From: an uncultured Bacteroidota bacterium
GTDB taxonomy: Bacteria; Bacteroidota; Bacteroidia; Bacteroidales; UBA12077
Length of the DNA: 64,000 nt
Direction: 5' to 3'
Assembly (NCBI GenBank): GCA_913055635.1
Contig: CAJXLK010000003.1
Coordinates: forward strand, 77,959 to 141,958
Each line of letters opens with the position of its first letter. The first letter of the stretch is position 1. This document shows positions 8,994 through 17,249 of this stretch, piece by piece. A program made the position numbers and the translations under genes. Below the pieces are notes generated by a model. The model was given only the letters and a program-made list of their open reading frames with translations. It was not told the DNA's origin and ran no database searches.

Positions 8994-10349
8994 ATGAATA
9001 AGCATGTCCTTGCCCTTTTGATTATTCCTGCCGCCATGATTTTAACTTTCAGTTTTATGGTTCCTCCTAAAGAAGGGGGTAAGATGGGGGATTTTGAATA
9101 CAAGGATTTTGATAAACCCGATTATTGTGGTTCATGCCATGACGATTTTTATCAGCAGTGGACCCAGTCGATGATGTCGAAGGCCTACACGCATCACTGG
9201 GATGAGATTGAATATTTCAAGTTGGCAGTGCCCCATTCCAGGAAAGATCCGGAGATGGAGGGAGCTCATGAAGGCTGCAACGGTTGTCATGCCCCGCTGA
9301 GCTATATGGCCGGGGATGTTCCCCCGCCACGGCCGGAGGAGGGTTCACGGGCCAATGAATCGGTTTCCTGTGAAGTATGTCATTTGATTAAGGGCATCCG
9401 GGGCGATACGGCCTATAACCACAATTACATTGTTCAGCCCGGTTTCACCAAATACTCTTCCCGCAAGGGCGAAAAGAGTTCGCCGGAACACCAGATTCAG
9501 ACCACCGAACTGCACAGCAAGGCTAAGTTTTGCGGGATTTGTCACAATGAAAAGAGCCCCTATGGGGCCTGGGTCAAGAGTACCCAGCTGGAGTGGGAGA
9601 ACGGGCCCTATTCGGATGAAGGCGTTCAGTGCCAGGATTGCCATATGACTAAGGCCAAAACCAAAACGGCCAAGATGGGAGCCACATACGATGATGCCAA
9701 GCTTCATCTTTTCCATGGCGCCCACGATCCGGGCAAACTTAACGGTGTGGTCGAGTTGCGCGTTCATCCCAATACCCGCGAGGCCATGATGGGCGATCCG
9801 GTCAAATTCACCGTGGCGTTGTTCAATCAGAAGACCGGCCACAAATTCCCCACGGGCTCTGTAGAAGACCGGATCTTATGGCTTCATGTGGAGGCCAAAG
9901 ACTCGGAAGGCAATGTTTATCACCTGCCGGTGGATAAGAAAGGCTTCGACGGCGAGCAGTATACCATTGCCAGTGATGCCAAGGCTTATCAGGACATGGG
10001 GTTGCCCCTGGGTAAGGAAGATTTTGACGGGGTGCAGCGGGAAGATGTGCCCAACGGCGACCGCATTTTCCGCATGCCCTTCTTTGACCCGAAAGGCCGG
10101 ATGACCATCATGCAGTGGAACACCAAGTCAACCGGGGTCGATTACCGCATCGGCCCCCGCGAAACCAAACTGGAGACTTATACCTTTAATATTCCTTATG
10201 ATATTGCTCCCGGTGAACTGAAAGTGACCGCTGTGTTGAATTATCGCCTGCTGGTCAAACCCGTGGGCGAACTCCTGGATGTGCCCGAAGAAGAATACGC
10301 CGTCCACGAAATCAACCGGCATTCAACCCAGATAACCGTGATACCTTAG
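8994..10349 (+). CDS. Exported five-haem c-type cytochrome
   Basis: A 451-residue protein with five CxxCH haem-attachment motifs: CGSCH (45), CNGCH (95), CEVCH (126), CGICH (180) and CQDCH (213). It starts with a hydrophobic signal or anchor sequence, residues 4-22 (HVLALLIIPAAMILTFSFM). The haem-rich N-terminal half resembles cytochrome c554/multihaem families. The ~220-residue C-terminal half has no haem motifs and looks all-beta. The ATG at 8994 is chosen because it begins directly at the signal peptide; upstream in-frame ATG/TTG codons (8949, 8937) would place a cysteine-containing tail before it. It should act as a periplasmic electron carrier or reductase. The next gene encodes a haem-porin fusion, so it may donate to or accept from the outer membrane (inference). 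Confidence 0.85.
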   Translation: MNKHVLALLIIPAAMILTFSFMVPPKEGGKMGDFEYKDFDKPDYCGSCHDDFYQQWTQSMMSKAYTHHWDEIEYFKLAVPHSRKDPEMEGAHEGCNGCHAPLSYMAGDVPPPRPEEGSRANESVSCEVCHLIKGIRGDTAYNHNYIVQPGFTKYSSRKGEKSSPEHQIQTTELHSKAKFCGICHNEKSPYGAWVKSTQLEWENGPYSDEGVQCQDCHMTKAKTKTAKMGATYDDAKLHLFHGAHDPGKLNGVVELRVHPNTREAMMGDPVKFTVALFNQKTGHKFPTGSVEDRILWLHVEAKDSEGNVYHLPVDKKGFDGEQYTIASDAKAYQDMGLPLGKEDFDGVQREDVPNGDRIFRMPFFDPKGRMTIMQWNTKSTGVDYRIGPRETKLETYTFNIPYDIAPGELKVTAVLNYRLLVKPVGELLDVPEEEYAVHEINRHSTQITVIP

Positions 10350-10640
10350 ACAATGAGCAATAAACAATGAGCAATGAACACTGAGCAATGAGCAATGAAC
10401 AATTAGCAATAAGCAATAAACACTGAGCAATGAACACTGAACAATGGGCAATGAACGCTGAACAATGGGCAATGAGCAATTAGCAATGAACAATGAACTC
10501 TGAACAATGGGCAATGAACAATTAGCAATAAATACTGAGCAATGAACAATGAACAATGAACAAACAGCAATTCAATCATTATTCACTCATTCACTCATTT
10601 AATCATTATTCAATCATTTAATCATTCAATCATTAATTAT
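10350..10640. repeat. Heptanucleotide array (CAATGAA/CAATGAG type) with an opposite-sense right arm
   Basis: From the base after the cytochrome stop, about 210 bases are made of diverged heptamers such as GCAATGA, ACAATGA, ACACTGA and GCAATAA. About 75 further bases are built of TCATTCA/AATCATT words, which read as the opposite sense of the first arm. It ends a few bases before the ATG of the haem-porin gene. A frame running through it (reverse strand 10323-10556) only spells repeated VHCSLF/IVQ-type peptides and is not a gene. Confidence 0.85.
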
Positions 10641-10647
10641 ATCATCT

Positions 10648-11859
10648 ATGAAAAAAGCATTACTCATCACCCTATTCACCGTCATCGGGTCCATTTTATT
10701 GACCGAGCACTGTCAGGCGATTCCTGCCTTTGCCAGGAAATACCGGATCAGCTGCAACACCTGTCATTCACCGAGTGCACCCAAACTGAAGGATTTCGGC
10801 GATGATTTTGCCGGACAGGGCTTTAAGCTGGAGGAGTATGAATCACCTGGCTATTATGTGGATGCCGGCGACGAAAAACTTTCGTTGATTCGCGACTTTC
10901 CGCTGGCCGTAAGGTTGGATGGATTTGTTACCTACAACAACGGCAATGGCAAGAAAAGCGATTTTGGCGCTCCCTACCTGATGAAGCTGCTCTCGGGCGG
11001 GGAGATTTCTGAGCACCTCTCTTACTATTTTTATTTCTACATGAGTGAACGGGGCGAAATTGCCGGGGTAGAAGACGCCTACCTGATGTATGACAACCTG
11101 TTCAACTCTGAGCTGGACATTATGCTGGGCCAGTTCCAGGTGTCTGATCCCCTGTTCAAAAGGGAATTGCGGCTTTCACTGGAGGATTATGAATTGTATA
11201 CTTCACAGATTGGTCTTTCCAGGATAACCCTCAAATATGACAAGGGGGTGATGATGACCTACGGATTTGAAACCGGTACGGATGTGGTGTTCGAAGTGGT
11301 CAACGGCAATGGCATAGGCCATGCCGGTGATTTTCATATTTTCGACCAGGATAAGTACAAGGGTTATGCGGGGCGTATCTCACAGAACATCGGCAAGTAT
11401 TTGCGGGTAGGTGGTTTTGCCTATCTGGGCAAGGAACGCCAGGCCAACAACATGGATCAGTCCCTGACCAATGAGGTGCAGATCTTTGGCCCCGATTTCA
11501 CCCTCAACATCGATGACCGCTTTGAAGTCAACTATCAATATATGGTCCGCACCGACTCGGAGGTGTTTCCCGCCGGCAATGTGGCCCTGAATAATACCAT
11601 GGAAGATGTCAAAACCAGCGGTATGCTGGCCGAGGCCATTTACAGCCCGCAGGCTGCCCAGAGCGACTGGTACCTGCTGGGAATGTACAACAAGGTGGAA
11701 TCCGATTTTGACCCGGCCGACTACGAATCAGCTACTTTTCACATGGGTTATATGTTGCGAAGAAACGTCAGGCTGGCCGGCGAATACACCTATGTGATGA
11801 ACGGCCATACCGAGAGTGACTTTGGCCGCTTCAGCCTGGGCTTCATTTCCGCATTCTAG
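10648..11859 (+). CDS. Cyc2-like fused monohaem cytochrome-outer membrane porin
   Basis: 403 residues. The signal peptide is 1-24 (ends HCQA), and the mature N-terminus is IPAFARKYRISCNTCH with one CxxCH at 36-40. It is followed by APKLKDFGDDFAGQGF and then ~330 residues of alternating hydrophobic/polar strands ending in FSLGFISAF, a typical beta-barrel end with a C-terminal Phe. The 'FARK...CxxCH...P.L..FG..F...G' layout is that of the Cyc2 fused cytochrome-porin superfamily, whose studied members oxidise Fe(II) at the cell surface. Many anaerobes carry distant relatives of unknown function, so iron oxidation is not proven. It would sit in the outer membrane with a haem plug on one face. It is downstream of the five-haem cytochrome and near a VIT-type iron transporter. 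Confidence 0.72.
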   Translation: MKKALLITLFTVIGSILLTEHCQAIPAFARKYRISCNTCHSPSAPKLKDFGDDFAGQGFKLEEYESPGYYVDAGDEKLSLIRDFPLAVRLDGFVTYNNGNGKKSDFGAPYLMKLLSGGEISEHLSYYFYFYMSERGEIAGVEDAYLMYDNLFNSELDIMLGQFQVSDPLFKRELRLSLEDYELYTSQIGLSRITLKYDKGVMMTYGFETGTDVVFEVVNGNGIGHAGDFHIFDQDKYKGYAGRISQNIGKYLRVGGFAYLGKERQANNMDQSLTNEVQIFGPDFTLNIDDRFEVNYQYMVRTDSEVFPAGNVALNNTMEDVKTSGMLAEAIYSPQAAQSDWYLLGMYNKVESDFDPADYESATFHMGYMLRRNVRLAGEYTYVMNGHTESDFGRFSLGFISAF

Positions 11860-11870
11860 GGGAATAACCC

Positions 11871-11970
11871 TGGTTTTCGTTGAGTAAAATCAGCTCTGAA
11901 AAGACGACACGCTTATCGCTATCAGACTTCTTTATACTTCAGGAACTTTATGGTTATACCACTAGTTCAG
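11871..11970. repeat. Copy 1 of a 100-bp dispersed repeat (partner at 42861-42960)
   Basis: Aligns without gaps to 42861-42960 at about 79 of 100 positions, with blocks such as AGTAAAAT, TTTATACTTC and TTATGGTTATA shared. Both copies are intergenic and in the same orientation. No reading frame is conserved between them. Confidence 0.75.
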
Positions 11971-12190
11971 ATAAAACCTGTTCGCCTTTTTTCCGGATTC
12001 CTGTCCTGAGGCAGGAATCCTTCATTTTTACATTTTACTTTGCCTGGAGTTCCCCTGTAAGAAGTGGATGGTTCGTGCTTTTGACTTCAAAACAAAAGTT
12101 TGCAGGGGGCTTCCCGCTAAGGCCATACCTAAATACAGGACTCCATGTAAAACATCAATAATTTGAGCATGTTAAATAACCCTTATCACT

Positions 12191-12826
12191 ATGAACAAGA
12201 ATGCTGAATCTAAAAAAGATATACCCCGGGTTTATGACCAGATTGCTGAGGAATACCGCCATCGCATCACCCGGCCTACCGACTACATCAATTGTTTTAC
12301 GGCTTTTCTCCCGGATGGTGCCCGCATACTGGATGCCGGTTGTGGCATTGGCACGGATGCCGGCTATTTGAGCCAATCGGGTTATGAGGTTGCCGCCATA
12401 GACTTGTCCCGGGGCATGCTCGAAATAGCCCGTACTAACCATGAAGCGGCTGTTTTCTATGAGCAGGATCTGCGCTACCCCGATTTTAAACCCCATAGCT
12501 TTGACGGGATCATCGCTTCCTTTTCCCTGATTCATATCCCTAAAGGCCAAATCCCTGGTGTTTTGAAGAAATACCATGAATTGCTGGTGAACCGAGGAAT
12601 CCTCTTTCTGGCTATGCAGGCCGGAGAATCAAGGGAACTTTACCTTAAAGAGCCCTTTAAACCCGATGAAACAACCTTTTTGAATGTGGTTTCTGAAGAG
12701 GAGATCCTTCACCAGCTCCATCAGGCAGGTTTCGATGTGGTGGAACGCTACGAAAGGGATCCCGATGAGGACCAGGAATTCAACTTCACCAAATTGTTCC
12801 TGTTGGCCCGGAAAACGGAGAGCTGA
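12191..12826 (+). CDS. Class I SAM-dependent methyltransferase
   Basis: A 211-residue Rossmann-fold methyltransferase. Motif I is ILDAGCGIGTDAGYL (about residues 46-60), followed by VAAIDLS (post-I acidic residue) and then FDGIIASFSLIHIPK (motif II region with the usual 'hydrophobic-S-hydrophobic-H' step). The C-terminal segment FNVVSEEEILHQLHQAGFDVVERYERDP is the common substrate-cap end of this family. The substrate cannot be predicted. It is transcribed in the same direction as the flanking cytochrome and metal-transport genes but separated from both by more than 300 bases, so it is probably its own unit. Confidence 0.82.
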   Translation: MNKNAESKKDIPRVYDQIAEEYRHRITRPTDYINCFTAFLPDGARILDAGCGIGTDAGYLSQSGYEVAAIDLSRGMLEIARTNHEAAVFYEQDLRYPDFKPHSFDGIIASFSLIHIPKGQIPGVLKKYHELLVNRGILFLAMQAGESRELYLKEPFKPDETTFLNVVSEEEILHQLHQAGFDVVERYERDPDEDQEFNFTKLFLLARKTES

Positions 12827-12851
12827 GGGGCTGATAAGCTTAGCCCGGGTG

Positions 12852-12967
12852 CTTTTTGTTTTTCAGCCGCATAATCTAATTTTGTGTCAATGGAATGGAT
12901 GGCCCGGCGGGTTCGCCGATGACCATGTGGAGATTTTGTTTTTCACTCGCAAAACCTAATTTTATGG
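12852..12967 (+). promoter_or_regulatory. Duplicated Bacteroidota-type promoter-like box, 80 bp apart
   Basis: TTTG (12855-12858), an 18-base gap, then TAATTTTG (12877-12884) fits the -33 TTTG / -7 TAnnTTTG pattern of Bacteroidota promoters. A diverged second copy, TTTG (12935-12938), 18 bases, TAATTTTA (12957-12964), follows exactly 80 bases later. Both are on the coding strand of the iron transporter gene that begins at 13246. Confidence 0.4.
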
Positions 12968-13018
12968 CTCCCTTTGATGGATTCAAAGGCAAAGCATTCG
13001 CCCCGACCAACGGGCATG

Positions 13019-13200
13019 TGATTCCAGACGGTTATGAAGAATCCCATTTCGATGATCGACGCGCCAATTCCTCTGGATAGCCAGGTATGGATGATCCCAG
13101 ACGGCCGTGAATGATCTCGTCTTGATGATCGACGCGCGAACCATCGCGGCTAACCAGGTATGAATGATTCGGGACGGTCATGAATGATCTCATTCCCCGG
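13019..13200. repeat. Imperfect ~70-bp tandem repeat upstream of the metal transporter
   Basis: About two and a half diverged units. Each runs from 'ATTCCAGACGG' or 'ATCCCAGACGG' through 'GATGATCGACGCGC' to 'TAGCCAGGTATG' or 'TAACCAGGTATG'. The third unit is cut short near 13200. It spells no protein with recognisable features. Confidence 0.6.
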
Positions 13201-13245
13201 TCTAAAAACAATTGAAATTATTCAATCCGATAAAACCCAGCTTTC

Positions 13246-14124
13246 ATGAGTAAACAGGAATTAACCCCCGAACAGGTTGAAAACGTCAAGCAGTTTCAGA
13301 AAAACGAGATCACCGAATACCACATCTATAAGCGTCTGGCAAAGAGGATAAAGGGCGACAATGCCCGGGTAATTAAAGACATAGGGGAGGACGAGCTGAG
13401 GCATTACAATTTCTGGAAATCCTATAGCGGGGAGGAAGTGAAACCCAACCGGTGGAAGGTTTTTAAGTTTTATTGGATTACCCGGCTATTTGGTCTGACC
13501 TTTGGTATCAAGCTCATGGAAAACGGCGAACAGGGCGCCCAGGAGATGTACCAGGAGGCTACCCGTTATATACCGGAAGCCGAAAGCATTGTCAATGATG
13601 AAGACAGCCATGAGGAGAACCTGATTGGCATGATTCGCGAAAAACAGCTTGACTACGTAGGATCCATCGTGCTGGGCCTGAACGATGCTCTGGTTGAGCT
13701 GACAGGAGCCCTGGCCGGTTTGACCCTGGCCCTTCAGAAAACCCAGCTGATTGCCATTGCCGGTTTGATTACCGGCATTGCCGCTTCTTTTTCGATGGGC
13801 GCCTCCGAGTACCTGTCCAACAAATCGGAAGGGAAGGATTCGGAAGCATTGCCTTCCTCCCTTTATACCGGCTTTGCCTATATCATCACCGTCTTCATTT
13901 TGATATTGCCTTATCTGGTGCTTGAAAACTATTTCATATGCCTGGCTGTGACCCTTGCCCTGGCCATCCTGATCATCCTGTTCTTCAATTATTACATCTC
14001 AGTGGCCAAAGACATGAATTTTAAGAAACGCTTTCTGGAGATGGCCATCCTGAGCCTGGGTGTTGCTGCCCTGACCTTTGGCATCAGCTACTTCATCCGC
14101 CTGTTTTTTGGGGTGGACGTTTAG
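13246..14124 (+). CDS. Ferritin-like domain fused to VIT1/CCC1 metal transporter (MbfA/Er-VIT type)
   Basis: 292 residues. The N-terminal ~130 form a rubrerythrin/ferritin-like helical bundle with candidate iron ligands in KNEITEYHIYKRLA, GEDELRHYNFW and NDEDSHEENL. The C-terminal ~155 hold five hydrophobic helices typical of VIT1/CCC1 carriers, starting YVGSIVLGLNDALVELTGALAGLTLAL and SFSMGASEYLSNKSE. Proteins of this architecture sense cytosolic iron with the ferritin-like domain and move iron or manganese across the inner membrane, usually outwards. The location between a haem-porin and the nitrite reductase genes suggests iron balance for a haem-rich respiratory chain (inference). It is preceded by repeat DNA and a promoter-like duplication. 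Confidence 0.85.
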   Translation: MSKQELTPEQVENVKQFQKNEITEYHIYKRLAKRIKGDNARVIKDIGEDELRHYNFWKSYSGEEVKPNRWKVFKFYWITRLFGLTFGIKLMENGEQGAQEMYQEATRYIPEAESIVNDEDSHEENLIGMIREKQLDYVGSIVLGLNDALVELTGALAGLTLALQKTQLIAIAGLITGIAASFSMGASEYLSNKSEGKDSEALPSSLYTGFAYIITVFILILPYLVLENYFICLAVTLALAILIILFFNYYISVAKDMNFKKRFLEMAILSLGVAALTFGISYFIRLFFGVDV

Positions 14125-14546
14125 GACTTGTTTTAACGGGCGCTGTCCATTTATTGGTCATGCCACGGCCAGGCAATCTGTTTTACCCCAATTCAGGTTG
14201 CTGCTTGCATGCCGCTTTTTAACCCGGCCTTAGATGATTAGCGGGCTCTTCCGGTTCTTTTTTGTTTTTTTTGAATGCACTCCCATTGTATGCGAGCCGT
14301 TTATGCGATTGTTTGTATTTAGATTTTATTTAAATTATTCGAATTAAAGCAATTCAATTCCGAAATCCATCAATACGGCTTACATTTGAAAAAGAGGTGA
14401 GGGTCTTTTATGAATGTTGGATGCCTCTGAGGCCAATGCGCATCTTGAAGAAAATAAACTTTAGGTTAAGGAAGGTGCCTTGAGGGCCAAAAACTGAAAA
14501 GCTTAAGATTGTATAAAGCATAAGTCATTCAAGCAGCGCGTCTCTG
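14125..14546. other. 422-bp intergenic region upstream of nrfH
   Basis: AT-rich, with no credible gene. TACATTTG at 14381-14388 matches the Bacteroidota -7 element TAnnTTTG, but no TTTG lies at the expected distance upstream. No FNR/Crp-type TTGAT-N4-ATCAA palindrome was found by eye. Confidence 0.5.
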
Positions 14547-15137
14547 ATGAAAAGGGTGCTTTCCAAAATCAAGCCTCCGGATAAGTGGAAGTTGCCGGTC
14601 ATTATTATACTGGGGATCTTTGTCGGATTAACGGTATACATTTTTTATATTTCCAAGGCCCATTCCTATCTTTCAGACCGGCCTGAAGCATGTGTAAACT
14701 GCCACATCATGGCTCCCCAGTATGCCACCTGGTCGCACAGTGCCCATCGTGAGATCACCAACTGCAATTCCTGCCATGTTCCCCATGATCATTTTTTCAA
14801 TCATTACTATTTCAAGGCGAAAGATGGTATGCGCCATGCCACCCTGTTCACCTTGCGCAAAGAGCCTCAGGTGATAGAGATCAAGGAGGCCGGGGCAGAG
14901 GTGGTGCGGCAAAATTGTATTCGCTGCCATGAGCAGCTGATCAAAGATCCGGGGCTTCTGACTCAAAGAACCCATCATACCATTGAGCAACGAACCCGGC
15001 GCAAATGCTGGGAATGTCATCGCGAGGTACCTCATGGAAGAGAAAACAGTTTGTCCCTTACGCCTTTTGCGCGTGTTCCTGTTCCGCAAAGTCCCGTACC
15101 TGAATGGCTGAAGCGTATTATGGAGGAGCAGGAATGA
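14547..15137 (+). CDS. nrfH: NrfH, tetrahaem menaquinol dehydrogenase subunit of nitrite reductase
   Basis: A 196-residue NapC/NirT-family protein. It has an N-terminal membrane anchor (residues ~16-36, KLPVIIILGIFVGLTVYIFYI) and four haem motifs: CVNCH (49), CNSCH (73), CIRCH (124) and CWECH (154). The first is followed by Ile-Met, giving the CxxCHxM arrangement in which Met55 is the unusual haem ligand described for NrfH. It passes electrons from menaquinol to NrfA on the periplasmic side. The nrfA gene follows in the same direction but after 385 bases, which is long for this pair because a repeat array sits between them. The C-terminus (FARVPVPQSPVPEWLKRIMEEQE) is a polar tail. Confidence 0.93.
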   Translation: MKRVLSKIKPPDKWKLPVIIILGIFVGLTVYIFYISKAHSYLSDRPEACVNCHIMAPQYATWSHSAHREITNCNSCHVPHDHFFNHYYFKAKDGMRHATLFTLRKEPQVIEIKEAGAEVVRQNCIRCHEQLIKDPGLLTQRTHHTIEQRTRRKCWECHREVPHGRENSLSLTPFARVPVPQSPVPEWLKRIMEEQE

Positions 15138-15184
15138 TGTTCATTTTTGTTGTGATTTGCCCGGATGGGGATGGGGTCTTATGG

Positions 15185-15430
15185 GGCTTAATGGTCGGGT
15201 TAACAAACTTTTTAGCAAAAGGTTAAAAGGGGATATAGCAAGGGGATGAGCAAATGGCTTAGCAGTCAAAGTAGTGAACGGTTTAGCAAATGGCTAAGCA
15301 GTCGATATAGCAAGGGGTTTAACAAATGGTTTAGAAGAGAATCAGGCAAACGGTTCAGCAAATGGCTAAGCAGTCGATAAGGCAAACGCTTGAGCAAACG
15401 GTGCAACAGGGGATTTGGCAGACGGGTGTT
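15185..15430. repeat. Short-repeat array between nrfH and nrfA
   Basis: About 245 bases built from diverged units such as AGCAAATGGCTAAGCAGTCG, ATAGCAAGGGGTTTAACAAA and GGCAAACGGTTCAGCA. One 23-bp stretch is exactly repeated at 15285-15307 and 15357-15379, and a diverged copy begins near 15248. Frames through it spell only repeated LLNRLPYRLLSHLLN-type peptide on the reverse strand. Confidence 0.75.
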
Positions 15431-15522
15431 TGAGGTGGAGCCATATTGTGTTAAACGTTTAAGAAGGAGGATGAAATGGTCTTTTAGCAATTTATATCAT
15501 CAATCCGTTAAACATCATTGAT

Positions 15523-17031
15523 ATGAAATCTATTCGACAACTCATAAAGGAAAAGCCCTGGATAGGATGGTTGATTTTTTTGGTTACCGTTGTAGCGGTA
15601 TTTTTTCTGGGGCTGTTGTCTTCTTCCATCATGGAGAGGCGGGCTGAGGCCAATTTTGCTTATCAGCCCCAGGTTGATCATGGTCAGTGGGAACCCCGGA
15701 GTGAGATATGGGGAGAGAATTTTCCCCGGCAGTATGAGCGTTGGAAAGCCACCAAAGATACCTCTTTCCACACCAAGTACAACGGCAATGCGCCCATCGA
15801 TATGTTGAAACGCAATCCGCGGCTGGTGATCCTGTGGGCCGACTATGGCTTTTCCAAAGAGTATAATCAGTCGAAGGGGCATGCCTGGGCCATTCATGAC
15901 ATCCGCGATATATTAAGAACGGGTGCCCCGCTCGATGGTCGTAGCAGCCCGATGCCCAATACCTGCTGGACCTGTAAAAGTCCGGATGTACCGAGGGTAA
16001 TGAGTGAGATTGGGGCTGAAGCTTTTTATGAGGGTTCGTGGGAAGAACGCGGCCATCAGATTGTCAATCCCATTGGCTGTGCCGATTGTCATGAAGCGGA
16101 GACCATGAACCTGCATGTGCCCCGACCGGCCCTGGTGGAAGCCTTCAAACGCAACGGAAAGGATATAGAGGAAGCCACCCACCAGCAGATGCGCAGATAT
16201 GTCTGTGCCCAGTGCCATTCCGAGTACTATTTCAAGGGCGAGGGCAATTATTTGGTTTTCCCCTGGGATAAGGGCCGCGAAGTACAGGATATGGAAGCCT
16301 ACTATGACGAGCGCAATTTTTCGGACTGGACCCACGGCATCAGCAAAGCCCCGATGATTAAGGCTCAGCATCCCGATTTTGAGATTTTTATGCAGGGCAT
16401 CCATGCCGAACGCGGCCTGGCCTGCGCCGATTGCCACATGCCCTATACCAGCGAGGGAGGCCAGAAATTTACCGACCATAAAATTGTCTCCCCCCTCAAA
16501 TATATCGACAAAACCTGCCTGGTCTGTCACCAGGAGTCTGAAGAGGAGTTCCGGGAAAATGTGTATTCTCGTTTTGATAAAGTCAAAGCCAGCCAGTATG
16601 AACTGGAAAAGAAACTGGTGCATGCCCATTTTGAAGCTCAAAAGGCCTGGGAGTTGGGGGCCACCAAAGAACAGATGGAACCGGTCCTGATGGATATCCG
16701 CCATGCCCAGTGGCGCTGGGGTTATATTGCCAACAGCCATGGTGCTCCTTTCCACGCCCCCATTGAGTGCCTGCGGGTTTACAATACGGCCATCGGCATC
16801 GCCCAGGATGCCAGGCTGAAACTGTCGCGGATCCTCTCAAACCTGGGCTACAACAAGGAAGTACCCGTGCCTGATATTTCTACCAAGGCCAGGGCGCAAG
16901 AGGTGGTTGGCCTGGATATGGACAGGCTCGACCGGCAAAAGGAAAAATTCATCGATCAAGTGGTGCCGCAATGGGAGGAAAAAGCCCGGGAAAGGGAAAA
17001 AAATTACAATGTGAAAGAACTGGATAACTAA
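15523..17031 (+). CDS. nrfA: NrfA, pentahaem ammonia-forming cytochrome c nitrite reductase
   Basis: 502 residues, the usual length. An uncleaved or cleavable hydrophobic segment lies at residues 13-34. The active-site haem is held by the CxxCK motif CWTCK (148-152), diagnostic for NrfA, and four CxxCH motifs follow: 186, 228, 301 and 332. The KAPMIKAQHPDFE segment carries residues of the calcium/active-site region, and a conserved HGAPFHAP supplies distal haem ligands. It reduces nitrite to ammonia with six electrons in the periplasm, fed by NrfH. This supports nitrite respiration or detoxification coupled to menaquinol. The start ATG at 15523 has little Shine-Dalgarno signal; an AAGGAGG about 55 bases upstream belongs to the spacer. 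Confidence 0.95.
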   Translation: MKSIRQLIKEKPWIGWLIFLVTVVAVFFLGLLSSSIMERRAEANFAYQPQVDHGQWEPRSEIWGENFPRQYERWKATKDTSFHTKYNGNAPIDMLKRNPRLVILWADYGFSKEYNQSKGHAWAIHDIRDILRTGAPLDGRSSPMPNTCWTCKSPDVPRVMSEIGAEAFYEGSWEERGHQIVNPIGCADCHEAETMNLHVPRPALVEAFKRNGKDIEEATHQQMRRYVCAQCHSEYYFKGEGNYLVFPWDKGREVQDMEAYYDERNFSDWTHGISKAPMIKAQHPDFEIFMQGIHAERGLACADCHMPYTSEGGQKFTDHKIVSPLKYIDKTCLVCHQESEEEFRENVYSRFDKVKASQYELEKKLVHAHFEAQKAWELGATKEQMEPVLMDIRHAQWRWGYIANSHGAPFHAPIECLRVYNTAIGIAQDARLKLSRILSNLGYNKEVPVPDISTKARAQEVVGLDMDRLDRQKEKFIDQVVPQWEEKAREREKNYNVKELDN

Positions 17032-17169
17032 ACAAACCTGTACCAGAAACCTGCTCAACAGGGCTATGTATATGTTAAGCATGTGCCTTTTATGGCGGTC
17101 GTTCTGATAAGAATAGACTGTGGTGCAATGCGGTGCTGATTAATATACCTCAAAAAGTCGTTGCTCAAT

Positions 17170-17227
17170 GAAACCCGCGTGCATGGACTTAGACAGCAAG
17201 GCCAGGCATTAAACCTGCGGGTTCCAT
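17170..17227. repeat. 58-bp dispersed element with inverted ends, copy A
   Basis: Begins GAAACCCGC and ends GCGGGTTCCAT, so the ends are inverted repeats. The interior contains GGACTTAGACAGCAAGG. It resembles copies at 56577-56633 (about three quarters identical) and 33652-33714, with weaker ones at 53559-53618 and near 24990-25040. It lies between the convergent nrfA and tricorn-like genes. Confidence 0.65.
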
Positions 17228-17249
17228 TTTGAAGCTTTTGCTGAGCGGG

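Noticed and set aside
10323-10556. Reverse-strand frame through the heptamer array (repeated IVHCSLF peptide)
   Set aside because: The repeat unit is a multiple that keeps a frame open by chance; no start signal or real protein features.
11880-12161. 93-codon forward frame overlapping the 100-bp repeat
   Set aside because: The partner repeat at 42861 does not preserve the frame, and there is no ribosome-binding signal.
12895-13080. 61-codon forward frame in the repeat-rich gap before the VIT gene
   Set aside because: It runs through tandem repeats and promoter-like boxes; no homology or start context.
15266-15490. Reverse-strand frame spelling LLNRLPYRLLSHLLN repeats between nrfH and nrfA
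   Set aside because: Product of the short-repeat array; antisense to the operon with no start context.
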